NCBI GenBank assembly: GCA_963693365.1
Contig: CAVNZM010000005.1
Location: 10,044,001-10,108,000, forward strand
Direction: 5' to 3'
Length of the DNA: 64,000 nucleotides
Origin: Amoebidium appalachense
Taxonomy: Eukaryota > Ichthyosporea
In this document: positions 46,454-63,523 of the stretch, one piece after another
How positions within the stretch are numbered: the stretch's first letter is position 1
Layout of the letters: every line of letters begins with the position of its first letter
Program-made: the position numbers and the translations under genes
Notes under the pieces: model-generated
Database searches by the model: none
Told to the model about the DNA's origin: nothing
What the model saw: only the letters and a program-made list of their open reading frames with translations

Positions 46454-47101
46454 GAGGGAGAGAGAAAGAGAAAGGGAAGGGGGGGGGGGGGGGGGAGGGG
46501 GGGGGGGGGGAGTCGCAGAGATGGTCCCAAGGGAAAGGCCTCGGGTATCAAGCATGAAAGGGCAGATAAAAAACTCTTCTGCAAAACACACGCTCAATAT
46601 TTAAAATACTCATCCAAACTACTGGACCCCAAGCATACAAAACTATCACACTATAGTCTAGCCATGTTCACACAACCGCACCCGAGTGAGGAGGGGAGAT
46701 CCGGTGGAGGCGTGCTGGTGGGGGGAGGGCAAGGGGGAACAAGGCTTTGGGGTATATGAAGGGAACCCAAAGGACACCGAATGAAGCCGGACAATGGATG
46801 AGATCACAAAAACACGTTAACCCCGTTTAATCCACAATGCTAGCAAATACCACATGTAAACACTTTAATGTGAAATGGTTGCAGGCAGTAGTTTTATGTG
46901 CACACAGTACCCACCATCTTCCTCGGCGTGTTTAAACACCTGTGACGCTACAGTCCAATCACACTCCTTGTTCTGCAGCAACTTGACATGTTCAGCCGCC
47001 ATCTGCATGAGCATTTGCAAGTAGTCCGTGCTGGATTTTTGGCTTGCGGTCCCCTGAATGCTAAAGACACCGGGCGATACCGCCCGTCTTGTGCGCAGCA
47101 T
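38397..47101 (-). CDS. RSPRY1: RSPRY1-like RING and SPRY domain protein
   Basis: Probable E3 ubiquitin ligase of the RSPRY1 family. Twelve exons: 47101-46915, 45767-45603, 45144-45046, 44599-44507, 43939-43563, 42749-42641, 41835-41723, 41242-41185, 40582-40462, 40110-39945, 39403-39230, 38732-38397. Every junction keeps phase and the sum is 665 residues (human 576). Residues 1-180 match the family's helical N-terminal part ([20 protein letters not shown]). The SPRY domain spans about 345-554, with [44 protein letters not shown] and FNFGAMPFK. The C-terminal C3HC4 RING starts at about 591 (CQIC, LPCTH, CMTC, CPMC). Exon 5 adds about 100 Ser/Arg-rich residues absent from the human protein. Unlike the human protein, no N-terminal signal-like segment is visible. 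Introns are short, with CA, poly(G/C) and CCATATATGG elements. Confidence 0.93.
38779..38832. repeat. (GT)n tract in the last RSPRY1-like intron
   Basis: Pure GT over about 54 bases, followed by a G-rich segment, about 45 bases upstream (sense) of exon 12. Confidence 0.9.
38977..39092. repeat. 58-bp tandem duplication
   Basis: Two nearly identical units (GAGATGTC..CAGTGAGTGACTG..AACCTCC) with a period of 58 bases, inside the last RSPRY1-like intron. Confidence 0.9.
39807..39919. repeat. T-to-G tract with (GGGT)n and poly(G)
   Basis: T run, poly(G), then GGGT tetranucleotides, then poly(G), ending 26 bases from the exon 10 donor of the RSPRY1-like gene. Confidence 0.9.
40409..41312. repeat. 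CA/GT and poly(G) tracts around RSPRY1-like exons 8 and 9
   Basis: CA at 40409-40454 beside the exon 9 donor, GT at 40584-40657 abutting its acceptor, poly(G) at about 40789-40830 and 40933-40957, GT at 41072-41127, and poly(G) at about 41149-41161 and 41269-41312. Confidence 0.9.
41651..41713. repeat. Poly(G) tract after RSPRY1-like exon 7
   Basis: About 62 bases of G with one A, ending ten bases from the exon 7 donor. Confidence 0.95.
42775..42805. promoter_or_regulatory. Two CArG-box palindromes (CCATATATGG)
   Basis: Perfect CC(A/T)6GG sites, the SRF/MADS-box consensus, at 42775-42784 and 42796-42805. Identical sites lie at 42978-42987 and 44485-44494, all in introns of the RSPRY1-like gene. 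Binding is inferred from the motif only; they may simply be part of a diverged repeat. Confidence 0.3.
43217..43542. repeat. T-to-G, (GGGGT)n, poly(G) and (GA)n tracts
   Basis: T run to poly(G) at 43217-43260, G with GGGGT repeats at about 43338-43430, (GA)n at 43431-43472, then G-rich to 43541. It lies in the intron after RSPRY1-like exon 5. Confidence 0.95.
44381..44498. repeat. Degenerate tandem repeat, about 29-bp period, four units
   Basis: Four diverged units of the form GACCAATCCGATTAACCATATA-GAAT. One unit contains a CCATATATGG palindrome. It lies immediately before the RSPRY1-like exon 4 donor. Confidence 0.8.
44757..45040. repeat. (C)n(A)m tract and (CA)n next to exon 3 donor
   Basis: About 28 C, three intervening bases, then about 31 A at 44757-44821. 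A pure CA tract at 44968-45040 abuts the RSPRY1-like exon 3 donor. Confidence 0.9.
45857..46512. repeat. Poly(G), (C)n(A)m and (T)m(G)n tracts in RSPRY1-like intron 1
   Basis: GT then G at about 45857-45897, poly(G) at about 46119-46145, C then A at 46232-46284, T then G at 46398-46452, and purine-rich to 46510. Confidence 0.9.
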
Positions 47102-48996
47102 TCTGTTGCAATTTTTGTAGGAATTCAGGAGTGAATGTGTGTGGATGGCTTACGTGGCTCACCTTTGTGCAAGAAGTTGGAATGAGTCAAAGGCTACAAA
47201 TGACGAGCACCAGAAAAACACTTGCCAGCACGCAAACGAACAGCTGGAAAAACTACTAAGCTATATGTTGTTTTCTCTCTAAAGCTCAGGTGCTTCGTGT
47301 ATTTCGTGCGTTATTTGGCTGCAAGCAAGCGTTTCTTTGTGAAAGGTAAAACACACAGAGTCGCAGCTCTAACAGCTGAAGTGACCTAAACCCTGCGAAC
47401 CGTGGCACAACTGTACCGTGTCTTTGCCCATCGTACGCGCCTAAATGATGACTTACTTACTGGCTATATGGTAACTACAGTACGTGATCTGTTGGTATAG
47501 GATTTGTCATCCTTGCGGCGCAGGAGTCGTTTAATCATTTTTAAAGAATTTTAAATCGCTATAGTGGGTTTTAACTTCACAGAACCAAATGCCGGCTGGC
47601 TTAAATCGAGGTATGAGCTTTATGCGGTGACCAATCATATTCGCCTTTTCTAGTAAATAGGTCCAATAACAAAGCTGCAACGAACATCGGCTTCACTCAG
47701 CTGACACTTTATGACGGATTCCCACACGCCACAATTGTATTCTCATTGCAAAAATATAGCAAAAGCAGGGCGTCCAAGTGCTGTAATTTTCTAATCGGTA
47801 AGTGAATTTATTGCTCCAGTTTCATAAAAGCACTTCTCAATGTTCTCTCGTCAACTGCGTAGACCGTGGGACAGTGCATGACCGTGCATGCCACAGGGTA
47901 AGAAATGCATTCCAATACAGTCGTAAAAGTAAGCGTGATCTTTAGCGAATTGTTGTTTGCTTCTTGATCTTTTAATAGAGAAGGCAGCTCCTTTTACAAG
48001 TTTTCACCAATCATAACAGGTTACATAAAGCTTTGATGTCGGCAAACAATACGTGCGAGGCATGTATACTCCGTATGCGTAAACTATTCTGATTCGCCCT
48101 CGTCTGCTCCAATCGCGTTCACCCAGTGCTTTCCTTCCAAATTCCTCATCATTAGGTACAAAAATAGCTCGGAACCAAAGTTTTACCCACGTGCACCCCG
48201 CTATAATCATGGGTACTACTGAAACGTGCACGGGCCCCTCCACACATGCACAACTCAGGTGTTGTGAATATAATATTTTTACGGACGCTAGCATGCAAAT
48301 GGTGACATGTTGTGGGTGATGGCGGTGGTATGACTTGTTGCGCTTACTGCCGCGGCGGAGCTCGAGGCTCGGAATGACCATATATTCCGGCACACATGCG
48401 TCACGTGCCGGCAGTGGCACGATTTTCCGCGCACGTGCAGTGTGCACCAGCACATTTGCAACCATTGTCACTAGGCCAACTCATGCGCACAGTGTAATGC
48501 ATCAGCAACGGCAACACCGAACTCATGCGCACAGTGTAATGCATCAGCAACGGCAACACCGATTGTATTCCTAACTCCGAGCAAACGTAAATCCACAGGT
48601 ACATTTCTCTCACTCCATGTCTGCCACTGACGTCGACGGCTATGCGCAATGCGCATGCATATATATCCCTGCAGCATTCGCCGATTCCCCAAATCCCCGG
48701 GAATTGGCTCCCTCCCTCCCTTCCTCCCCTTCCTCCCTTCCTCCCCCCCCCCCCCCACCACCACCACCACCCACCCACCCACCCCAACACTCCCCACCCC
48801 CACCCGGTGCACCCCCTCCACCAACCCCGCCCCCCCCCCCCCCCAAAAAAGAAAACCAAAAAAAAACATCACACAGTGATGTGCACAGTGTCACACACAC
48901 CGTGACACACACACACAGTTACCAGTGTGGCACACGTACACACACAACACGTGCAGAGTGTCACGCACACCTCGCACACACACACATACACGCACG

Positions 48997-49037
<41 letters not shown>

Positions 49038-50101
49038 ACGCACGCGCACGCGCACGCACATGCACACGCACACACACACACACACAGTGCCACATGTATG
49101 TATGTATGCACACCCAGCCACCAACACCGTAAATACGGCCGCACGCACGCACGCACACACACACACACACACACACCCACCCACCCACCCACACACCCAC
49201 GCACACACACACACACACACAACACGCCCACCCACCCCCACCCCCACCCCCACCCACCCACCCACCCACACACACACAAACACACTTTGTCATACAAACA
49301 CATGCCATTATAGGCAAGCAGATCCGATTTCTTATAAGAGATTTTATTTCTTTGCCGGGGATCCGGCGCAGTGTGCACTGTCCAATCACAAATTCCAATC
49401 ATAAAGTCGTAAAGCGCCCTCCGCCCAGCAGAGCCTATCCACCTGGTACCTGAGTGCTTTTCGAAACTACACAATCTGAAACCCCCCGCACCCCCCTCCC
49501 CCTCCCTTCACCCCCCCTCCCCCCCCCCCCCCCCCCCCAAAAAAAAACACCCCTTTTCTTAGATTTTCTTATGATTAGCCCAAGCAACCCCCTCCCCCCC
49601 TTTCCCATTTATGGAAAGAGATAACAAAAACTATTAAGTATGTAAATGCCTTGTTACACGGTGGATTAAGTCTTGCGGAAGAAAAGTCTATTCGTGCATC
49701 ACATACTTCGATTTTTGGCGATGCCAGTACCAACACTAACCAAATCGAAACACAAACACCCACAAAAAGTTTATAATTAACTGTTTGAGCAACGTTATTC
49801 ATATCAGCCATCGCGAAACATTTTCATGCAAACACGGAAACATAATGGGTAAGGCAAATACAATACAGACAACGAACTTCAAGCAGAAACCTAGAAAAAC
49901 CGACGACACATCATAAACAAAACCAACAAATATGGGGAAAAAAAAAAAAAAAAAGAGCGGAAATCTGCCCAACCAATCAAAAGGGCGAGGAGGAGGGGGA
50001 GGAAGAGGGTGGTGGTGGTGGGGGGGGGGGGGGGGGGGGGCTCATGTTTCAAGCTGACCGAAAAATGAGTACAAACCCCCCTCCCGCGTAATTTCTGCCC
50101 T
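47102..50101. other. Intergenic region between RSPRY1-like start and EMC3 end
   Basis: 47102-48600 is complex sequence and should hold the RSPRY1-like promoter. A 155-codon minus-strand open frame (48004-48471) has no recognised domain and is listed as rejected. A 42-bp tandem duplication lies at 48480-48563. From 48690 on come C-rich, CA and (CCCA)n tracts (48744-49285), C then A at about 49515-49548, complex AT-rich sequence at 49560-49930, and G at about 50021-50040. Confidence 0.6.
48480..48563. repeat. 42-bp tandem duplication
   Basis: Two identical consecutive units beginning CTCATGCGCACAGTG; the period is 42 bases. Confidence 0.9.
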
Positions 50102-56249
<6,148 letters not shown>

Positions 56250-57386
56250 CTTGTATAATTGCAGGCCGCTGACGCAGCGGCACAAAAACAAATTCTGGCT
56301 AACTTTCTATACTAAATAAACTAATCACATGTATACTAAAGACATTGACTGCTTTTTCTCTTTCTGTTTTTGTCGCTCTTCGAACTGTGCCGGATCCTGA
56401 CCCGCCAGCTATTTCAAGCCATCTCGTAATCGGGTCAGACGATTCGAGTCGAACCTTTTTCCGGCTGCAGCCGAACAAATCCCGCCTGGCGGATAAGGCC
56501 ATGATGCAATTATCGTTCAGTTATGGTACAGATTTAACCAATGAGATCAAGCATAAAGGAAGTCAATCGAACAATCCCAATAATCGGGACACGGTGTGCT
56601 AACCGTTAGCTAAGCTGATATGCTGTGGTCGGCATGGAGAGAGAATTCGAAAGATGTTTTCCTGGGCAATGTACATTTTTTTTAATGAAGTTCTTCTAGT
56701 TTTGGCAAGACTATAGTACGCTGGCATATTGTGAAGGTAACAAAGCTATGCTTTAGATTCCGCATCGGTGGATCAGAATACCTGCAGCGTGCAGGTCTGA
56801 TACAGACAAGTAGAGCGTGGTAAAACCTTTTCTCAGTGCTCAGCTAATTTCCTTACCAGATTATATAAATGTGCTATAACTTTTTTGCGAGTCCTGCTAC
56901 ATTTTAGTAAACAAAAATGCACATTCTTACAGTGATTGCCTATGTAAAGCAACCCTACCTGACTAAGCAAGCATCCTTTGGAACAAGCATCAGACTGTTT
57001 CATCTCACACCTTCCCTTTGTGCCAGAAAACGAGCAACCACTTCAAACCCCGGTATTTTCCCGTCCATGCACAAACACACTCATGTATTAGACGCCATTC
57101 ATCCCCTCCGCCCTGACTTCTCGCTGTTTCTTCGACATCCTTCCAAAACCCACCATCCCCACCACTCCCGTTCCCACTCTCTCATTTTTTCAAAAACTGC
57201 AGAGCTTTTTTTTCTGCATGGTCTTCTGCTCTTAGCGGATCCCTCGTTCATCTGACTTTCAACCCCTCCCCTCTTCCGTTTTCCCCCCTCCCTCCTCCCC
57301 CCCTCCCCCCCCCCCCCCCCGCTCCCTCTTCCCCCCCCCCCCCCCCCCTCCCCCTCCCTCCCCCCCCCCCCCCCCCCCTTCCTCTT

Positions 57387-57418
<32 letters not shown>

Positions 57419-57703
57419 TCCCTCCCCCGTCTGGCTTCAACTCTCATCCTGCCTTGTTGCCCCCACCACCACTCCCACTTTGCAGGCGCAGCGCTTCCCT
57501 AGCGTTAACGCACATTGAATGTGTTTTTGTTGTATGAATGATTTCAAGCCCTCGCACATTATCAGCCCGAATCTACAAAGTTATGGCTCTCTCACCTTTT
57601 CCTCTTCGTCCTCCTAGTTTGGTTTTTAGTTATTTCCTGCTTTGCTCTTTCACCCCTATCCGTCTTTTACCAGCCGCTACTCCTGTTTGACACAGAAACA
57701 TGC
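56250..57703. promoter_or_regulatory. Divergent promoter region (EMC3 / GTPBP8)
   Basis: A head-to-head intergenic region of about 1.45 kb. 56250-57250 is complex sequence without poly(G). A C/T-rich block fills 57270-57430. Open frames at 56299-56602 are on both strands and match nothing I know. No clear TATA box is seen. Confidence 0.5.
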
Positions 57704-58026
57704 ATGACTTTGAACAAGATTTTGCTCGTGCCTCTTCGCAGGCACACACAGTGCGGCCTTCACTCACCGCGCGTACACCCTAGCTCTGACACACCCCTCC
57801 GCCTCCACTCCCTCCCCCCCCCCACACACAAAACACACACGGATGCAGTCGTTGACGACGAAATCGATAATCGAGAACATGCCTCTCCCCAAATCCAGCA
57901 GACACCACCCAGCAGCCACAGTGCGCAAGCACAAGTGGACGCTCCAAAGCTTAGTGCTCGGTAAGAAACTAAGGTGTTTTCGTAGATCAATTGTTGCGAA
58001 GGGGCAGGGCCGGGCCGGGGGGGGAA

Positions 58027-58069
<43 letters not shown>

Positions 58070-58372
58070 GGGAACACCTGGGAAGGCGTGAGCAGTTTTT
58101 TGGGATTGAAAGGGTTCTTTTATTTGTTTATTATTTATTTAGGGTTTACTTGTTTGCTTATTTATTTATTGATTGATTTACTTGTTTATTTACCTATTCT
58201 TTGTTCGTTTATTTATCTATTTATTCATTATTTATTCAATATTTATTTATTCATTTATTTATCTTCCCATCGATGGCCGCTCCGGCCCTTCACTGTGTCT
58301 GTTACCTGCGGATGACCTTTGATTTCTAACTCCGGCAACGGTTTTTTTTCTTCTTTTTTTCTTTTTTTTTTG

Positions 58373-58407
<35 letters not shown>

Positions 58408-58635
58408 GGAAATGCCTTTGTATCCACGTTCTAAAAACTAACTCCTTTTGCATACATTATCCCCTGCCCACTCACCCACCTACCCATCACTGCCAGTACC
58501 ACTTTGATACATAAGCAATGTTTCACACGGATGCACGCACACAGACACACACACACACTCACTCACTCACTCACTCACTCACTCACTCACTCACTCACTC
58601 ACTCAATCAATCACCTACTCACTCACTCACGCACG

Positions 58636-58709
<74 letters not shown>

Positions 58710-58756
58710 AACTCACCCACACACACACACACTCACCCCCCTGTCCCCACCCATCC

Positions 58757-58815
<59 letters not shown>

Positions 58816-59224
58816 ACACACAGGCAGGCTGCATTAAGTTTAGACCAACGTTCCATTCAGCAAAGCATCTTTGCCCCCACCTCCCAGCAGCTCACGGAAG
58901 CCAACCGAATATTCCAGCAGCAGTGCAGTTTTGTGACGTCAGCAACGGCATCATCTAACCTTCCAGAACAATCCATGGCTGAGGTTGGGGGCATTCTCTC
59001 TGCTTTTTATGCTTTCCCCCTGATGGGTTTTTGCGCAAAAAAAATGTGGTGGAGAACAGCCGAGTCCCCCCTCCCTTCCCCCCCCCCCCCACTCCCCCTC
59101 TCTCCATCCACTTGTTGTTTGGAGATGTTGTCAATCGTGTCCTATGTTTGTGTGGGTGGGTGGGTGGGTGGGTGGGTGGGTGTGTATGTGTGTGTCATGA
59201 GCATCAAGAAGAGTGAAAGGCTTT

Positions 59225-59268
<44 letters not shown>

Positions 59269-59687
59269 GCTACGCGTGCACCATGCCATGAGAGCAGATT
59301 ATTTTTTATTTTTTACCCTCCGCTTCTCCCCCCTTTCTCTCCTTACACTTTCTCTCTTTCTCTCCCTTCCCCTTCCACCTTGCTCTCCCCCCCTTCTCAC
59401 CCCCTCCCCCCCTGCCATTCTCCCTTTTAGGCACAACCACACACACCCCCGTACACATACACGTACACACACACACACACGCGCGCGCGCGCGCGTGCGC
59501 GCGCGCGCGCGCGCGTGCATGCGCGCACCCGTACACGTACACACACGCACATACTCACACGTACACGCACAGTTTGCATTTATGGGCCGCAGCAATGTGG
59601 GCAAGTCGAGCCTTCTGAATGCTCTCATGCGCACAGATATTGTGCGGACTTCGAAAAAAGCCGGTAAGATATACCCTCCACCGTCCC

Positions 59688-59735
<48 letters not shown>

Positions 59736-59884
59736 ACACACACACCCACACTCATCATCTCCTCTTACTCCTCCCCCCCCCCCCCCCCCCCCCCTCCCTC
59801 CCCCTTCCCCCCCATTTGATCTGGGTTTGGTCGACAAGGTGAATGGGTCGAAACTCGGGTACCATGGGTGATTGGGTGATTTGC

Positions 59885-59916
<32 letters not shown>

Positions 59917-60776
59917 CTTCGGGAGGACGGGCTCTGTTTATTATAATACTCCCTATGTGTTCTTTGCAATCTGGATCGTGGTGTCCGCCTCACGTATGTG
60001 CTTCATGCTCTGTAATGCTTCATAACCCTCCCCCCCCCCCCCTCCCCCCCTCCCCCCCCCTCCCCCTCCCCCCCCCCCCCCCCCCCCCCCCTCAATCGGA
60101 GATTTGCCGTTCTTGATGTCTTTGAACATTTTCGCAGCTCACAGCCCACATCCTTTCTCCACTCGTGCTTCCTTTACCCATCTTGCAAATTCACTTCGAA
60201 TTCATAAACTCTTCACCCGAATTCCACCGAATATCTCTCTATCTTCTCCCCTAATCCCAAACCACTCTGATTTTCAAACCTCTATGCACAACAGCAACCT
60301 TATTAGCCTAAATTTTCAGCCTGGGCCAGCGGCGCGCGCAAAACACTACACGATCACGATTGATTACCTCATCGTAATGGACTGCGCATTTTAGACTACA
60401 GGATTCTTCGAAATTTTCGACCGCCACCAGCGGCGAATAAAAAACCTTATAGCCTAATAAAAAACCTCATAGCCTACAATGCGTAGACCATCACAAACGT
60501 CATTTTCGATCTGATTTAAGTTAGTCTGTGCGAGCCGCTGGATGGGGCAGAGATTTGGGGCTAAACCATATCCCCATGTACACTTCCTGAACCATTTCCC
60601 CTCCTTTTCGTTTTCTCTTACAGGGCCACACCAAGATGATGAACATGTTTCGTGTTGGCGGTGCCGAACTGATGCTTGTAGATCTACCTGGTTATGGTTT
60701 CCGGTCACGGGAGGAGTGGATGGACGCAATGGGAGACTACTTTAATTCTAGGAACATGTACGTTCCTATCCCCCCC

Positions 60777-60807
<31 letters not shown>

Positions 60808-61449
60808 AAAAATAATAATAATAATAATAATAATAAAATATAAACACCGAACCCCCAACCCGTTGCTCGTCCTCCTGGCTCTGCCTGCATGCACGTGCAC
60901 GCTTACTGAAGGGGGAGCGTATACAATGGACTTGCACACACACGGTGAGGTGTGGGTGGGTGGGTGTCCGCACAGGTGCACATGCGCACGCGGGCACACA
61001 CGCACACACGCACACACACACAGACACACACAGATACACAAGCACTCAGACGAACACACACGCTTGCATCTATGAGATGTGTGCACGTGCAGCCGACATT
61101 GCTACACAAATGTTCCAATACGTAAAGATCCCACACACAGTACACTCAGACTCTGGCTTATCCGCACCTTTCCCATGTTCCCATCAAAAAAGCACCTGTG
61201 TTTTACGCATGTCCCTGCTCTAGATGCTGTTGGTATGAGATTAAGAAGTTGCACATCGTGTTTATCACACATATTCACATGCACAAACTCGAGCACACAC
61301 ATACACGACCACACTCGATCACTTGTTCACTCAACTAACCCCATTCGCACATGTATACACACCTGTCGAAGACACATGTAACACAAACACCCACGTGTAT
61401 GTGCCTACAAAAACGCACATGGACGCACGCGTGCGCGCGCACACACACA

Positions 61450-61538
<89 letters not shown>

Positions 61539-61667
61539 AGTCACCATCTCATGCGCGTGTGCCTCTTGGTGGATTGTGGCCACGGGTTGAAGTCCAGCGA
61601 TAAGGAGGCGATTCAAATGCTCGATGATGACCGGATACCATACCAGGTGTGTACCGTGTGTGTGTGT

Positions 61668-61701
<34 letters not shown>

Positions 61702-62006
61702 CTGCCTGTGTGTGCGTCTGTCTGTGTGTGAGTGTGTTTGCATGTTGTTGGGAAGGTGGGGGAGGAAGTGGGTATTGGTAAAGCTTGTGTGTTATTGGGC
61801 TGTTTTAGGTGAAATTAAGTCATTTGGGCACATGATGCCTTACAAACATGTGTCACGCACACTTGCATCACACATCACATGTACATGCATGCACCATACA
61901 ACGAACACGCAGACGCAGAGGATGTGGTATGCACACTTCATGTGCACAGGAGCATATTCACAACACACGCATGGACACACAAGGTGTATGTATCATACAC
62001 ATGCGC

Positions 62007-62063
<57 letters not shown>

Positions 62064-62797
62064 CACACACTTACACACTCACTCGCTCGCTCACTCACTC
62101 ACTCACTCACACGTACACACGTTAACACACATACACACACGTACACCTACATGTACACGTACACGTACAGATCATCCTAACCAAAATCGACCGTGTGAGT
62201 CCCACCCGCCTCGTGCAAGCATACACGGACATCAGCAACTACACACACACACACACACACGCACACACACACGCACACACACACACACACACACACACGT
62301 ACACGTACACATACACGTACACACGTACACACACGTACACACGCACGCACGTACACACGTACACCTACACGCACACGTACACATACAGATCATCCTAACC
62401 AAGATCGACCGTGTGAGTCCCACCCGCATTGTGCAGGCATACACGGACATCAGCAACTACATTCTTGCACACACCAGCACGTGTTTCCTACGACCGTTTC
62501 CAGTTTCATCAAAGTCAGGCATGGGTATTCCTCAACTACGAGCTTATCTTTTTCATGGTAGCTATCTCTCCCCTGATTCCCCTCCTCCCCCTCCCCCCCC
62601 CCCCCCCCCCCCCCCTCAACCTTCCACCCCCCATCACTTCCCCCCCTCCCCCCCCCCCCCCCCCCCCTCCCCCGCCCAATCCTCCCACTCACACACGCTT
62701 CACGAACCTACAGACGCGCCCACACAGACGCACACAGCACTGCGTTCTCTCTCTGTGTGTACTTCTCTCTCTCATCTCTCTCTCTCTCTCTCTCTCG

Positions 62798-62866
<69 letters not shown>

Positions 62867-63252
62867 CCCCCCCCCCCTCCAAAAAAAGGACCCTCCCGTG
62901 TGGTATCTGCATACCCCACCTCTTTCTACATCATATCGCCACCCTTATGTCCTAGGTGTGGGTTCCACACAGACATAATCACACCCATGTGTACTCATGC
63001 TTATCATCTTCCCGCATCGAATCAATCACTTACCACCATATTCCCATTTTACTCCTGCTAGTTATTGAAAAAAAAAAAAGAGAGAGAAAGAAAAAATTGA
63101 TCGAAGAACGGTAGCCCTTGACACGTTTATTGTATTAGGAACGACCATCAAAGGGGTTTGTGCGTTGTCGACACCGAACCTCAGTTACCAGGCAAATAGA
63201 TGGTAGGAGGGTGCACCTACACTAGTTGTTGCCTGGTGAAGTGGAAGCCCTG

Positions 63253-63284
<32 letters not shown>

Positions 63285-63399
63285 AGGGGGAGGGAGGAGA
63301 GGAGGGAGGGAGGGGAGAGGGAGGGAGGAGGGTTAATCATATGTTGAGATGAGACATTTCTAACTAGATGTGTGCTTTGCAGCGGTGACAGGAAAGTGA
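57704..63399 (+). CDS. GTPBP8: GTPBP8/EngB-family GTPase
   Basis: EngB-type (YihA) TrmE-Era-class GTPase; the eukaryotic member is a mitochondrial ribosome-assembly factor. Exons: 57704-57960, 58824-58983, 59573-59663, 60624-60757, 61541-61646, 62389-62557, 63383-63399. The N-terminus (MTLNKILLVPLRRHTQ) is basic and lacks acidic residues for about 45 residues, like a mitochondrial presequence. G1 is GRSNVGKS (about 144-151), then the GHTK switch I Thr, G3 DLPGYG, G4 TKID, the FPVSSKSG region, and the last exon supplies AVTGK and the stop. All phases agree except exon 3 to 4, where one extra G must be ignored to keep the family frame. With that, the product is about 310 residues (human 284). 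The TKID exon is partly duplicated just upstream. Introns are full of CA and poly(C). Confidence 0.92.
58020..58404. repeat. Poly(G), ATTT-rich and T-to-G tracts in GTPBP8 intron 1
   Basis: Poly(G) at about 58018-58068, an ATTT/TTTA-rich stretch at 58110-58265, and T run to poly(G) at about 58338-58404. Confidence 0.9.
58546..58822. repeat. (TCAC)n, (CA)n and poly(C) leading into GTPBP8 exon 2
   Basis: CACT/TCAC tetranucleotide at 58556-58605, CA at 58640-58733, poly(C) at about 58759-58800, and a final CA block that becomes the acceptor CAG at 58821-58823. Confidence 0.95.
59222..59572. repeat. (T)m(G)n, (GGGT)n neighbour and (CG)n/(CA)n before exon 3
   Basis: T then G at 59222-59268. A CA tract containing alternating purine-pyrimidine CG repeats at about 59479-59520 could adopt Z-DNA. 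The CA-like sequence continues to the exon 3 acceptor. Confidence 0.85.
59690..60095. repeat. Poly(C) tracts in GTPBP8 intron 3
   Basis: Poly(C) at about 59690-59735, 59773-59815, 59890-59917 and 60029-60091. Confidence 0.95.
59918..60028 (-). repeat. Dispersed repeat family, diverged reverse copy
   Basis: Between two poly(C) runs: GGACGGGCTCTGTTTATTATA through ATGCTCTGTAATGC. The order and flanks match the reversed family monomer, but divergence is high. The preceding GGGTCGAAACTCGGGTACC (59846-59864) also matches a family segment. Confidence 0.6.
60769..60838. repeat. (C)n(A)m followed by (AAT)n
   Basis: About 28 C, about 15 A, then AAT/TAA trinucleotides, eleven bases after the exon 4 donor of GTPBP8. 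Confidence 0.95.
61440..61540. repeat. (CA)n tract forming the acceptor of GTPBP8 exon 5
   Basis: Nearly pure CA from 61440 to 61528, ending ACACGCACAG at the splice site. Confidence 0.95.
62008..62388. repeat. (CA)n / (ACGT) tracts flanking the duplicated GTPBP8 exon
   Basis: CA at 62008-62060, TCAC/CACT at about 62088-62112, CA/CGTACA to 62168, then after the exon fragment CA at 62242-62298 and CGTACA repeats to 62386. Confidence 0.9.
62171..62242 (+). pseudogene. Partial tandem duplicate of the GTPBP8 TKID exon
   Basis: Seventy-two bases almost identical to the start of exon 6 (62389-62460), with an equivalent upstream acceptor (GTACACGTACAG). Substitutions change AAA to AAG, CTC to ATT and CAA to CAG in the downstream copy, so only Leu/Ile differs. 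The copy stops where a CA repeat begins and lacks the rest of the exon and its donor. A GTGAGT inside it (after GACC GT) could act as a cryptic donor. Probably not used. Confidence 0.8.
62595..62880. repeat. Poly(C) and (TC)n tracts in the last GTPBP8 intron
   Basis: Poly(C) at about 62596-62615 and 62641-62668, TC at 62764-62863, then poly(C) and a short A run. Confidence 0.95.
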
Positions 63400-63485
63400 G
63401 CATCGCTACGCCATTGGTTGTCATCTACTTGCTGGCAGGATGGATACCTTCAACGATGATGTTGGCCAATCGTTGCTTATAGCAA

Positions 63486-63523
<38 letters not shown>

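Noticed and set aside
48004-48471. 155-codon minus-strand open frame upstream of the RSPRY1-like gene
   Set aside because: No recognisable domain and no splice partners. It may be chance in one of the few repeat-free stretches.
58556-58605. CRISPR-like or other prokaryotic repeat array
   Set aside because: A plain TCAC tetranucleotide with no spacers; all genes here are eukaryotic with spliceosomal introns.
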